This document shows positions 7,863-15,948 of a stretch of 30,650 nucleotides of DNA, piece by piece (the first letter of the stretch is position 1; each line of letters opens with the position of its first letter). This DNA is from an uncultured bacterium (lineage in GTDB: Bacteria; Patescibacteriota; Saccharimonadia; Saccharimonadales; Saccharimonadaceae): assembly GCA_937922985.1 (NCBI GenBank), contig CALAKV010000056.1, positions 1-30,650 of the forward strand, given 5' to 3'. Made by a program: the position numbers and the translations under genes. The notes below the pieces were generated by a model. That model ran no database searches and was not told where the DNA came from. It saw only the letters and a list, made by a program, of their open reading frames with translations.

Positions 7863-7873
7863 TATGGTATAAT
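7863..7873 (+). promoter_or_regulatory. Extended -10 promoter of the KwaB-like gene, leaderless type
   Basis: TATGGTATAAT at 7863-7873, 8 bases before the ATG at 7882. No convincing -35 is seen; the TGG extension probably compensates. Confidence 0.6.
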
Positions 7874-7881
7874 AGAACTAT

Positions 7882-8979
7882 ATGGAAGAAGATATTAGAA
7901 CTGAAAACGCTGAGATTAAAAATACTGAAAATCTGATAGAAAACGAGGTTGAAATTTCAAATAAAGACCAAAATTTTGAAGAAGCTGAAAATTCGAAAAA
8001 AGATGAGTCAACTGATATTTTTCAGTGGGCAAATTTGACTGATGGAATCAAAAATGAGCTTGATGTAGAATTTTTCTTATTTAATAAAAATTTTGTGCCT
8101 TTTACAACTAGTTTTTCGAGCGAATTGAACTCACAAATTAAGCCGTTGTTTTTGTTTGATATGATAAACTTTGTAAATATGGGCGCAGGAACTGGTTTGA
8201 GTGTTCGAGACTATGAAATGGATGGTGGCGCTAGCAAAGATGTGCTTTTAAAAACTGAACTACAAAAAGCTCAACACGCTGATGCGCTATTAAATATAAT
8301 CGAAACGCAATATTCCGATATTGTGGAATTTAACGAAAACGAACATGATTTTAAGCGGATTAAGGGAATTTTGGCAAGGTTTACAAATTCGAAAGGCGAG
8401 AAATTTTATGTTGCTAAACAAATTATGCAAGGGCAGGTTTTGCGCGGAGCAACTGCTTGGGAATTTCGAAATGGTAAATTTGGTGCATTTGAGCCTGAAT
8501 TTGGTTTAAAAATCCAGCCAGATAATCAAGTTTTAATCGTAAATAATGATATCTTTATTTTCAACCAAGGAAAATTCGAAAAACTCTTTAATTACGATTA
8601 TAAAAAACAAGTTTTAGCTGATAAAAAAGTTTTTGAAATCGAAAGAAAGTATAAATTGAGTTTTCCTGATGGTTTAGATTTGCAAACTTTGGTTCGCGAG
8701 CATAAAAAGGCTGCTACGAAATTACAAAAAATGGATGAAATTGGTGAAATTTCACAAGAAAAAGTGGTTGAATACGCTGATGAAATGCAACTTGAATTAA
8801 TGACGGATGACAACGGTGCGATCATTATTATGGATGGCAACGATTTGGATATGTTTGTGAATTTAATTAATGAAGATTATATCTTGAGCGAAATCACTGG
8901 GCGCCGTTATGAAATTAAAAGTAAAAAATTGCTCGACGAGCCAGAAGGTGAACCGCCACGAATGATCGGAAGTGAGTAG
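7882..8979 (+). CDS. KwaB-like protein (DUF4868 domain)
   Basis: A 365-aa protein. Residues 1-45 are highly acidic and probably disordered. From about 155 to 290 it resembles the DUF4868 domain of the Kiwa anti-phage protein KwaB: ILARFTNSKGEKFYVAKQI, then a hydrophobic strand ending in NNDIFIFNQGKFEKLFNY (about 218-238), the usual 'd.iyIfnk..FekiF' signature. There is no KwaA-like membrane gene beside it; a Pif1-like helicase follows 9 bases later instead. KwaB is known to act on DNA. Assignment is by motif recall, not search. It could be a housekeeping CPR protein. Confidence 0.6.
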   Translation: MEEDIRTENAEIKNTENLIENEVEISNKDQNFEEAENSKKDESTDIFQWANLTDGIKNELDVEFFLFNKNFVPFTTSFSSELNSQIKPLFLFDMINFVNMGAGTGLSVRDYEMDGGASKDVLLKTELQKAQHADALLNIIETQYSDIVEFNENEHDFKRIKGILARFTNSKGEKFYVAKQIMQGQVLRGATAWEFRNGKFGAFEPEFGLKIQPDNQVLIVNNDIFIFNQGKFEKLFNYDYKKQVLADKKVFEIERKYKLSFPDGLDLQTLVREHKKAATKLQKMDEIGEISQEKVVEYADEMQLELMTDDNGAIIIMDGNDLDMFVNLINEDYILSEITGRRYEIKSKKLLDEPEGEPPRMIGSE

Positions 8980-8988
8980 TTTTCGAAA

Positions 8989-10536
8989 ATGAAGCAAGCG
9001 TTAGCGCTAGAGATTATGCTCTCAGGCGAAAATGTTTTTTTAACTGGTGCGGCAGGAAGTGGAAAAACTTTCACGCTTAACCAGTTTATTAAGCTTGCAA
9101 AAAATTCTGGAAAAAAGGTTAGCGTTACGGCTACTACCGGTTTAGCGGCAACTCATCTTGGAGGAAACACTATTCACGCTTGGAGTGGAATTGGAATTTA
9201 CGATTACCTTTCGAGAAAATTTTTTGAAAAATTCCCAAAAACGCGGGCTGAAATTATTAAAAATACAGATATTCTGGTGATTGATGAAATTTCTATGCTG
9301 CACGATTTTCGACTAGACATGGTTGAAGAAATTTGTCGCACAATTCGCCAAAACAACAAACCTTTTGGTGGGATTCAAGTAATTTTATGTGGCGACTTTT
9401 TTCAGCTACCGCCAATTAACCGAGCTGGTGGGCAAACTGGCGGCTTTGCAATTCATTCGAAAGCCTGGAAACTTGCCGAATTTACGGTTTGCTATCTTGA
9501 GGAAAATCACCGCCAAAAAAATGATGAACTATCTGAAATTTTAAACGCACTTAGAGCAGATGATTTACGCCGAAAACACGCTCAAAGTTTGCTTGATCGC
9601 ATTGATATTGAGCCTAATTTTGAAAGTGATGATTTTTCAAAAAACTTAACCGAACTCCACACTACTAATATCGATGTTGATAAAATTAATGAGCAAAAGC
9701 TTGCCGAACTTGAAGGCGAGGAGTTTCATTTTGCGCAAACTACAACTGGTGCAAAAAACTACGTTGAAACTTTACAGAAATCCGTTCTTGCGCCAGAACT
9801 CTTGCGACTCAAAAAAGGTGCTTTAGTGATGGCGGTAAAAAATGCCCAAAACCGCCAATATGTGAACGGTTCAATTGGTGAAGTTATTGATTTTGAAAGA
9901 TTAACAGATTACCCGATTGTTCAATTTCGAAATGGTAAAATTATTACAATGGTGCCAGAAACTTGGGAAATGCGTGATGGCGAAAAAAAGCGAGCAAGTA
10001 TTATGCAAATTCCACTCAGACTAGCATATGCAATTACGGTTCATAAAAGCCAAGGAATGACACTTGATGCCGCTCGAATCGACCTTCGAAAAGCCTTTTC
10101 TGAAGGAATGGGTTATGTGGCACTTTCTCGCGTTCGCTCTCTTGATAGACTTTATTTGCTTGGAATAAACCGCACCGCTTTGATGGTTAGCGAAGAGGCA
10201 CAAAAGATTGATTTTAGACTTAAAAATGAAAGCTTAAAAGCCGAAAAGCGTTTTTCGCACTTAAAAGAAGTTGCTAAAAAGCGTGAAGCAGGCGAAATTG
10301 TTGAGGTACAACCATCAAAAACGACTTGGGCTGAAAAGCTTGAAACAATGCGGCAAGAATATCCAAATGCATATCGTGCGTGGAGACTTGTTGATGATTC
10401 GAAATTACAAGAAATGGTTTTCGAAAATGGTAAAATTGACACAGATTTAATTGCTAAATTGAGTAAAGAACTCGGTCGTCATAAAGGTTCGATTGAAGCT
10501 CGTATTAAAAAACTCTTTGGTGAAGATGCTATATAA
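8989..10536 (+). CDS. Pif1/RecD-like superfamily 1 DNA helicase
   Basis: A 515-aa protein with Walker A TGAAGSGKT (19-27), ATTGLAATHLGGNTIHAWSG (motif Ia, 48-67), Walker B VIDEIS (97-102), LCGDFFQLPPI (motif III, about 132-142) and the C-terminal AITVHKSQGMTLD / YVALSRVRS motifs (about 347-385). These are the diagnostic motifs of Pif1-type 5'-3' SF1B helicases, which unwind DNA, G-quadruplexes and RNA-DNA hybrids. A C-terminal segment (about 445-515) ends in a small helical region. It starts 9 bases after the KwaB-like gene without its own promoter or clear ribosome binding site, so the pair is co-transcribed. Confidence 0.9.
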   Translation: MKQALALEIMLSGENVFLTGAAGSGKTFTLNQFIKLAKNSGKKVSVTATTGLAATHLGGNTIHAWSGIGIYDYLSRKFFEKFPKTRAEIIKNTDILVIDEISMLHDFRLDMVEEICRTIRQNNKPFGGIQVILCGDFFQLPPINRAGGQTGGFAIHSKAWKLAEFTVCYLEENHRQKNDELSEILNALRADDLRRKHAQSLLDRIDIEPNFESDDFSKNLTELHTTNIDVDKINEQKLAELEGEEFHFAQTTTGAKNYVETLQKSVLAPELLRLKKGALVMAVKNAQNRQYVNGSIGEVIDFERLTDYPIVQFRNGKIITMVPETWEMRDGEKKRASIMQIPLRLAYAITVHKSQGMTLDAARIDLRKAFSEGMGYVALSRVRSLDRLYLLGINRTALMVSEEAQKIDFRLKNESLKAEKRFSHLKEVAKKREAGEIVEVQPSKTTWAEKLETMRQEYPNAYRAWRLVDDSKLQEMVFENGKIDTDLIAKLSKELGRHKGSIEARIKKLFGEDAI

Positions 10537-10607
10537 AGTAGATTTTTAGCTACTTTATTTTAGGATTAATTGTATGTAAAAGGCTTTCGAAAATTCGAGA
10601 GTCTTTT
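10535..10607 (+). terminator. Tandem terminators after the helicase gene
   Basis: First hairpin: AAAGTAG (10535-10541), 8-base loop, CTACTTT (10550-10556), then ATTTTAG. Second hairpin: AAAAGGCTTTCGA (10578-10590), loop AAAT, TCGAGAGTCTTTT (10595-10607), fully paired in RNA if G-U pairs are allowed. The remaining sequence to 10777 is AT-rich with no gene seen. Confidence 0.8.
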
Positions 10608-10777
10608 AACTTTGGTTATTTTTTATGGAATAATAAGGGTTAAAGGTTTAAAAATATGAAAACAATAAAATAGTGAAATGTCAAAAAATAAAATAAAATA
10701 AAACTACATATTGTCAAGCGAACAAATTGTTGGCAGAGGGCTTTGAAATGTTTTAAAATAATTTAGCATAAAAGCTA

Positions 10778-10806
10778 TTGACTTTTTAAAAAACTTATGC
10801 TATTAT
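10778..10806 (+). promoter_or_regulatory. Strong promoter of the lysine-rich membrane protein gene
   Basis: TTGACT (10778-10783), a 17-base spacer ending in ATGC, and TATTAT (10801-10806). The leader is about 50 bases with a purine-rich ribosome binding site (AAGGAAAAAA). Confidence 0.75.
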
Positions 10807-10862
10807 ATAAACATACAAAACAATTAAGATCAAATAAGTCAAATAAACAAAAAAGGAAAAAA

Positions 10863-11168
10863 ATGACAAAAAAACAAACAGAAACAAAAATTGCTAAAAA
10901 AACTACAACTAAAAAAGTTGCTGAAAAAACTACAAAAGTTTCAAAAAAAGAGCAAGATATTAAAAAAGCTAAAACTTTGCTTACGAATAATGGAATCATT
11001 ATTGCTGAAGATGGAACAGTAGTGGTTGACCAAGTTACGCAAGATTTCCGAAGTGCGGTTTTAGTTCTTTCGCTTGCAATCAACCTTGTTGTATTTGTTA
11101 CATACTTGATTCTAATGTCTACAACAAAATATGATACTGCATTAATTAGTGCATTATTGCCACGATAA
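10863..11168 (+). CDS. Lysine/threonine-rich protein with a C-terminal transmembrane helix
   Basis: A 101-aa protein I do not recognise. Residues 1-45 are extremely lysine- and threonine-rich with KTTTKKVAEKTTKVSKK-type repeats. A short folded segment follows (NNGIIIAEDGTVVVDQVTQDF), then one TM helix, AVLVLSLAINLVVFVTYLILM (about 68-90). The start at 10863 is chosen because the longer in-frame start lies upstream of the -10 box. The basic tail could bind DNA or the inner membrane face. Its strong private promoter suggests high expression. Confidence 0.7.
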   Translation: MTKKQTETKIAKKTTTKKVAEKTTKVSKKEQDIKKAKTLLTNNGIIIAEDGTVVVDQVTQDFRSAVLVLSLAINLVVFVTYLILMSTTKYDTALISALLPR

Positions 11169-11197
11169 ATTAGTTTTCAACAATTAAACACAAGCAT

Positions 11198-11255
11198 TGT
11201 GGAAAAGCGGGGAATATCTGTTAAAAGGCTTGCTTTTCCACATAGTTGTGGAAAA
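11198..11255. repeat. DnaA-box-like repeats, two arranged as a hairpin
   Basis: TGTGGAAAAGC (11198-11208) and its perfect complement GCTTTTCCACA (11232-11242) form an inverted repeat. A third copy, TGTGGAAAA, lies at 11247-11255. Read on the appropriate strand each contains TTTTCCACA, which fits the DnaA box consensus TTWTNCACA. There is no T-run, so it is a poor terminator. It may be a DnaA-binding regulatory cluster or a processed 3' hairpin. Confidence 0.45.
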
Positions 11256-11424
11256 ATATATAAAAAATTATTTCTAAATTTGCGTGTTTGTCAAAAATAG
11301 GTCTTGCGAAAAAAAATAATTCGCGGTAAACTTAAATCAGTGGCAACGACAGAAACAAACAGAAAAACCACTAAACAAAAATAAAAGCACGTTAAAATAG
11401 ATGTAGTTTTTAATTTAAGGTCAA

Positions 11425-11640
11425 CTATCTGGTGATTAAACAGCTGGACAAATTCCAGTAACCAGGTTAAAATAATAGCTGGAGCACATTTTAAAACCTC
11501 CCAAAATAAAACTCCACCTCATATATAAGTCTCTCAAACAGCAATATGGTTGGCTATACGCCAAGCAAAAAGCTAAACTTATAATGAATCTTAAAACAAA
11601 AATATAACAAAAACAAAAAGTTTAATCATCAGTTAGGTGG
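11425..11640 (+). ncRNA. Predicted structured 5' leader RNA of rsmH and the dcw cluster
   Basis: The 482 bases between the lysine-rich gene and rsmH hold no gene. CTATCTGGTGATTAAAC (11425-11441) can pair with GTTTAATCATCAGTTAG (11620-11636) at 16 of 17 positions including one G-U pair, enclosing about 180 bases. Inside are small hairpins such as CTGGA/TCCAG (11444-11458) and TTGGC/GCCAA (11550-11564). The right arm abuts and overlaps the rsmH ribosome binding site AGGTGG (11635-11640). A folding leader that controls rsmH translation is inferred. It fits no RNA family I recognise, and the transcription start is uncertain. Confidence 0.45.
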
Positions 11641-11650
11641 CTTTAAATTT

Positions 11651-12547
11651 ATGAATTACACAGAAGAATCAGTTCACATACCAGTTTTATTGCAAGCGAG
11701 TCTACAGCAAATCCAGCCAAATAGAGGTGAAAGTTATCTCGATCTTACGGCAGGATACGGAGGGCACGCTGGCGAATTTTTGCGTATAACCGAGAATTTT
11801 GAAAACTCGGTTTTAGTTGATAGAGATGAAAATGCAATTCGCACGCTTCAACGGTTTAAAAATGAAGGTGTAGAGATTTTACATAAAGATTTTCTTTCAG
11901 CCGCAAAAGAATTGGTAAAAAGAGGTCAAAAATTTGATATAATTTTGGCAGATTTGGGTGTTTCTTCACCTCAGTTAGATATTGCAGAAAGGGGATTTTC
12001 TTTTCGAAAAGATGGTCCACTTGATATGCGAATGAATCCTGCGCAGAAAAAAACGGCGGCAGATATTGTGAATTTCGCAAGCAAGAACGAACTTTTGCAA
12101 ATTTTAATTGAATTTGGCGAAGAAAAGCGCGGTTTTGCTGAAAGAATCGTTTCGAAAATTTTAGAAGTTCGAAAAAAACAGAGAATTGAGACCACAACGC
12201 AGCTGGCTGATTTAATTTTAAGCGTGCACAAAGGCGGTTGGCAAAAAACGCACCCCGCAACGCGCACTTTTCAGGCGATTCGAATCGCGGTAAATAATGA
12301 ACTTCAACAAGTTGAGTATGTTTTAAAATTGCTTCCGAAACTGTTAAATTCAGGTGGAAGAGTTGGAATTATAACTTTTCACAGTCTCGAAGATAAAATA
12401 GTGAAGAATTATTTCAAAGATGATTCGAAAAAAGGTTTGGAGTCTAAATTTCAGACAATTACCAAAAAACCGCTTGATGGCGCGAAAGAAGATGTTAATA
12501 ATCCGCGAGCCCGCAGCGCAAAGTTGCGAGTGAGCATTAGAAAATAA
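11651..12547 (+). CDS. rsmH: 16S rRNA (cytosine-1402-N4)-methyltransferase RsmH (MraW)
   Basis: A 298-aa protein with HIPVLL near the N-terminus (about 9-14), the SAM-binding loop DLTAGYGGHAGEFL (about 31-44), ILADLGVSSPQLD and RGFSFRKDGPLDMRM (about 98-130), HPATRTFQAIRIAVNNEL and the C-terminal FHSLEDKIVK. All are RsmH signatures. It methylates C1402 in the ribosomal P site. It is the first gene of the division and cell-wall cluster here. mraZ, which usually precedes it, is absent and replaced by a long non-coding leader. Confidence 0.97.
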   Translation: MNYTEESVHIPVLLQASLQQIQPNRGESYLDLTAGYGGHAGEFLRITENFENSVLVDRDENAIRTLQRFKNEGVEILHKDFLSAAKELVKRGQKFDIILADLGVSSPQLDIAERGFSFRKDGPLDMRMNPAQKKTAADIVNFASKNELLQILIEFGEEKRGFAERIVSKILEVRKKQRIETTTQLADLILSVHKGGWQKTHPATRTFQAIRIAVNNELQQVEYVLKLLPKLLNSGGRVGIITFHSLEDKIVKNYFKDDSKKGLESKFQTITKKPLDGAKEDVNNPRARSAKLRVSIRK

Positions 12548-12565
12548 AAAACAAAAGGAGGCGAG

Positions 12566-12631
12566 ATGCCAAAAACAATCAAAGTAAGCTACGCTAACGA
12601 ACAAGCTCGCGTAAAAGTTAATTTTCGATAG
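12566..12631 (+). CDS. 21-codon ORF with a near-perfect ribosome binding site
   Basis: ATG at 12566 is preceded five bases upstream by AGGAGG, the best ribosome binding site in this cluster. It encodes MPKTIKVSYANEQARVKVNF plus a final Arg, then TAG. It starts 18 bases after rsmH and ends about 55 bases before a terminator hairpin. It could be a genuine micro-protein, basic and without a TM helix, or a leader peptide influencing read-through into ftsL. No family recognised. Confidence 0.5.
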   Translation: MPKTIKVSYANEQARVKVNFR

Positions 12632-12686
12632 TATTTGACACTTTCGAAAAACAAAAACAAAAAATTTAAAACAGAAACTAAACTTT

Positions 12687-12727
12687 AAAGCACCAGCCAA
12701 AAACTGGTCTGGTGCTTTATTTTATTG
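12687..12727 (+). terminator. Rho-independent terminator inside the dcw cluster
   Basis: AAAGCACCAG (12687-12696) and CTGGTGCTTT (12709-12718) form a perfect 10-bp stem followed by ATTTTATTG. It separates rsmH and the micro-ORF from ftsL, so ftsL must depend on read-through or on a weak AT-rich promoter that I cannot define. Confidence 0.88.
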
Positions 12728-12756
12728 AATATTAAATTTAACGCAACAAAAAACCA

Positions 12757-13119
12757 ATGTATAAAACAAACACAAATTATGTTAGTCGCCGTCGCCAAAC
12801 ACAAGTTTCGTCGCGGTCATATGGAAGAAATAACAACATCGCTATTTTTCAGCCAACAGCAAAACTTGGTGCAGTAACGCAATTTTTGATGCTTGGTATT
12901 TTGATTGCGGTTCTTGGAATTATCTTCTTAATGAATTCTTCTAAACCGGCACTTTATGGAAACGAAATTCAGCAAATTGATTCGAAAATTTCAGATTTAG
13001 AAACTAAAAAGGCTGATTTAGAAGTGGAAAACGCACGACTTACAGCGCTTTCGAATATTGAAAATAGCGAAGTCGCAAAGAAAATGACAACTCCGGCGTC
13101 AGTTTCTTACGCAAAATAA
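12757..13119 (+). CDS. ftsL: FtsL/DivIC-like septum protein
   Basis: A 120-aa bitopic protein: a basic, Ser/Arg-rich cytoplasmic tail (1-38), one TM helix (about 42-60, FLMLGILIAVLGIIFLM) and an extracellular coiled coil (about 70-105, QQIDSKISDLETKKADLEVE). This is the FtsL/DivIC architecture. Its place between rsmH and the FtsI-type penicillin-binding protein gene is the canonical ftsL position. Sequence alone does not separate FtsL from DivIC; synteny favours FtsL, which activates FtsWI with FtsB and FtsQ. Confidence 0.8.
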   Translation: MYKTNTNYVSRRRQTQVSSRSYGRNNNIAIFQPTAKLGAVTQFLMLGILIAVLGIIFLMNSSKPALYGNEIQQIDSKISDLETKKADLEVENARLTALSNIENSEVAKKMTTPASVSYAK

Positions 13120-13169
13120 GGTTAAGCTTTTTTCGAAAAATCACAAAAAGTGTGATAAAATAGAATTAT

Positions 13170-14912
13170 ATGATGTTAGGTTTTAAGAATAAAAGTCGAA
13201 CAGGTTATCTCGCAGTCTCAATTTTAGGGGTTTTTGCGGTAATTGTGATTCGGCTTTTTTTCTTGCAAGTTATTGAAGGAGCGGATTATCGCGCTCGTGC
13301 CGATAAAGGTCAGAGAAAACAATTCGAAATTAAAGCTCAACGCGGTTTAATTTACGCAATGGATGGCAAAAAAATAACTAAAATGGTTTTGAATGAAACT
13401 GTTTATACACTTTGGATTGACCCGCAAGAAATTGCAAATTCAAAAAAAGTTAAAAAAAGTGAAATTATTTCAGAATTTAGGAAAATTGCTGGTGGAAATT
13501 TAAGAGATGATTTTGAAAATCTTTTCGAAAAAACCAGCACGCGATATCAAGTTATTGGAACTAAGCTTTCATTAAAACAGGCAAATGCAATTCGTGAAAA
13601 GAAATTTCATGGGGTCGGATTTACTGCAGAAACTCGCCGAGTTTATCCTGAGGGGAATTTAGCTGCGCAAGTTCTTGGTTTTGTGAATGATAATGGTGGA
13701 AATTATGGCATTGAGCAGGCAATGAATAAAGAATTGACGGGGACTGATGGCTATAAAAAAATTACTACTGATGCGTTTAATCAGGTTATTGAAGTTGGAA
13801 GCGAAAATATTGAAAAACCAGCCGTAAATGGAAAAAATATTGCGTTATCAATTGATCGTAATATTCAGGCTCGCGTTGAAAAGGTTTTAAAATCGCAAAT
13901 GGAGTCAAAAGGTATGAAAAATGGATCAGTTTTGGTTATGAATCCAAAAAATGGCAAAATTATGGCAATGGCGAACTACCCAACTTATAACCCAGCAGAT
14001 TATGGCAAGGTTGAAAAAAGCTCAGTATATAATAATAATACTGCAACAATGGCTTACGAAAACGGTTCGGTGATAAAATCTTTCACGATGGCAACAGGAA
14101 TTAATGAAGGTGTTGTAAGTCCTTCAACTCGATACAATAATACTGATTCAATTAGAATTGAAGATATTGTAATTCAAAATGCAGTTTTGGGACATACTGG
14201 TTCAATTACGCTTCAAACAGCTATGAATTATTCGCTCAATACTGGAATGGTGACTATTGGAAAGCTTCTTGGTGGTGGAAGCCTTAACTCAACTGCTCGG
14301 GATAAGATTTATGATTATTTCCACAATCGTTTTGGGCTTGGACAGGAGACTGGAATTGAAATTCTTGAAAGCAAAGGTTTGCTAGTTTCACCAAAAAAAG
14401 CTGAAGGGAATGCAGTTCGATATTCGAATATGACTTTTGGTCAAGGTATGACCACCACAATGCTTCAAACGGCAAATGCTTTTTCTTCACTAGTAAATGG
14501 TGGAACTTTATATAAGCCAAGCGTGATTGAAGGAACGGTTGATGAAAATGGAAAGCTTTCGAAAAAAGAGCCCGAAATTAATAAAGAAGCTGTAATTTCG
14601 AAAGAAACTAGTGAACAGATGAAGCAAGTTCTGGAAGGTGTTCGAAAAGCCGGTGGTGCAAAAGATCCATCAGGGTATCAAATTGGTGGAAAAACTGGAA
14701 CAAGCCAGACGATTGTTGGCGGAAAATATGTTGATTATCAAACGATCGGTAGTTATGTTGGTTTTGGTGGCGGAGATGAAGCTGAGTATGTTATAATGGT
14801 AGCGGTTTGGGGCGAAAATCAGAATTTGCAAGGGTCGAAAGACGCCGCACCGATTTTCACTGAAATTTCAAACTGGATATTAAATTATTTAGAGATTAAA
14901 CCAAAGAATTAA
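13170..14912 (+). CDS. ftsI: Septal penicillin-binding protein, FtsI/PBP2 class (transpeptidase)
   Basis: A 580-aa class B penicillin-binding protein: N-terminal TM (about 12-31), a pedestal domain, then a transpeptidase domain with SVIK (Ser300-Lys303), SLN (Ser355-Asn357) and KTG (508-510). It cross-links septal peptidoglycan on the outer face of the membrane with FtsW. The usual 'PGStfK' context is NGSVIKS here. An AAAAT -10 box at 13156-13161 lies 8 bases before the ATG, indicating a leaderless transcript; a second ATG follows directly. The gene is followed by mraY nine bases after its stop. Confidence 0.95.
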   Translation: MMLGFKNKSRTGYLAVSILGVFAVIVIRLFFLQVIEGADYRARADKGQRKQFEIKAQRGLIYAMDGKKITKMVLNETVYTLWIDPQEIANSKKVKKSEIISEFRKIAGGNLRDDFENLFEKTSTRYQVIGTKLSLKQANAIREKKFHGVGFTAETRRVYPEGNLAAQVLGFVNDNGGNYGIEQAMNKELTGTDGYKKITTDAFNQVIEVGSENIEKPAVNGKNIALSIDRNIQARVEKVLKSQMESKGMKNGSVLVMNPKNGKIMAMANYPTYNPADYGKVEKSSVYNNNTATMAYENGSVIKSFTMATGINEGVVSPSTRYNNTDSIRIEDIVIQNAVLGHTGSITLQTAMNYSLNTGMVTIGKLLGGGSLNSTARDKIYDYFHNRFGLGQETGIEILESKGLLVSPKKAEGNAVRYSNMTFGQGMTTTMLQTANAFSSLVNGGTLYKPSVIEGTVDENGKLSKKEPEINKEAVISKETSEQMKQVLEGVRKAGGAKDPSGYQIGGKTGTSQTIVGGKYVDYQTIGSYVGFGGGDEAEYVIMVAVWGENQNLQGSKDAAPIFTEISNWILNYLEIKPKN

Positions 14913-14921
14913 AGAGGGAAT

Positions 14922-15947
14922 ATGTTAAATATCACAAATCAATTAATCGTTTCTGTATTATTTAGTCTTGCTGGGTTCATTCTGGCAATGGCTTTAACGC
15001 CAATTTATACTTTTGTTGCTTATAAGTATAAATTCTGGAAGAAACAAAAAACAGCATCTGTTACAGGTGAAGCTTTAACTGTTGTAAATAAATTGCACGC
15101 TAAAAAAATCGCACGTAATATTCCTACTATGGCAGGAATTATTGGCGTAATTACAGTTATTATCATTTCTGTTTTATTGAATTTGAAGCGTGAACAAACT
15201 TGGTTGCCTCTTGCTGGGCTTGCTGGTGGTGCATTTATTGGTTTAATCGATGACATCTTAAATATCTGGGGTTCGAATCGTAAAGATGCTGGACTCCGTG
15301 CTCCTGTTAAATTTGCGATGATTATCTCTCTTGCTGGTTTTTTGGCGTGGTTTTTTACTTTTAAACTTCACTTTACAAGTGTTATGATTCCTTTTATTGG
15401 TAATCTTGAAATCGGATATTGGATGGCTCCACTCTTTATTTTTGCGATTGTTGCAACAAGTAATGCTGTAAATATTTCTGACGGGCTTGATGGTTTGGCG
15501 GGTGGATTATTGAGTGCTGCTTTCGGTGCTTTTGGAATTATTGCTCTTGTTCAGAATCAGCATAATTTAGCGGTATTTTGTTTTACTGTTCTTGGCGCAC
15601 TACTTGCATATTTATGGTTTAATGTTTATCCTGCACGTTTCTTTATGGGCGATGTTGGATCTTTCGCTTGGGGAACGACTCTCGGAGTGGTCGCAATGCT
15701 TACAAATTCACTCCTTCTTCTTCCTGTGATTGGCTTAATTTTTGTGATTGAAGCTGGTTCAAGTGCGATTCAAATTTTTTCAAAAAAAGTATTTAAGAGA
15801 AAAATCTTTATTTCTGCGCCAATTCATCACCATCTTGAAGCTACAGGCTGGGAAGAAACTAAAATTACAATGCGTTTTTGGATTATCGGAATGGTTATGG
15901 CCTTTATTGGTGTAATTTTGGCGCTGGCAGAGCATAAAATTCTTTAA
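14922..15947 (+). CDS. mraY: Phospho-N-acetylmuramoyl-pentapeptide transferase MraY
   Basis: A 341-aa polytopic membrane enzyme making lipid I from UDP-MurNAc-pentapeptide and undecaprenyl phosphate. Diagnostic motifs are the first acidic pair in FIGLIDDILNIWG (about 105-117), NISDGLDGLAGG (about 186-197), FFMGDVGSFAWG (about 240-251) and the PIHHHLEATGW loop near 300-310. The ribosome binding site AGAGGG lies about 7 bases before the ATG. The gene is followed after one base by ftsW. Confidence 0.96.
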   Translation: MLNITNQLIVSVLFSLAGFILAMALTPIYTFVAYKYKFWKKQKTASVTGEALTVVNKLHAKKIARNIPTMAGIIGVITVIIISVLLNLKREQTWLPLAGLAGGAFIGLIDDILNIWGSNRKDAGLRAPVKFAMIISLAGFLAWFFTFKLHFTSVMIPFIGNLEIGYWMAPLFIFAIVATSNAVNISDGLDGLAGGLLSAAFGAFGIIALVQNQHNLAVFCFTVLGALLAYLWFNVYPARFFMGDVGSFAWGTTLGVVAMLTNSLLLLPVIGLIFVIEAGSSAIQIFSKKVFKRKIFISAPIHHHLEATGWEETKITMRFWIIGMVMAFIGVILALAEHKIL

Positions 15948-15948
15948 A

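Noticed and set aside
7882..8979. Complete Kiwa defence system
   Set aside because: No KwaA-like multi-TM gene is adjacent, so only a KwaB-like component can be claimed.
11198..11255. Replication origin at the DnaA-box-like cluster
   Set aside because: Only three words, no dnaA/dnaN neighbourhood and no AT-rich unwinding array that differs from background.
11169..11650. RNase P RNA, tmRNA or 6S RNA in the rsmH leader region
   Set aside because: Two ACAGAAA words resemble an RNase P element, but the other conserved segments (GAGGAAAGTC, GGCTTA) are missing. No tRNA-like end or resume codon region is visible.
11856..12260. Long minus-strand frame opposite rsmH
   Set aside because: RsmH motifs cover the plus strand fully; the reverse frame has no promoter, ribosome binding site or recognisable content.
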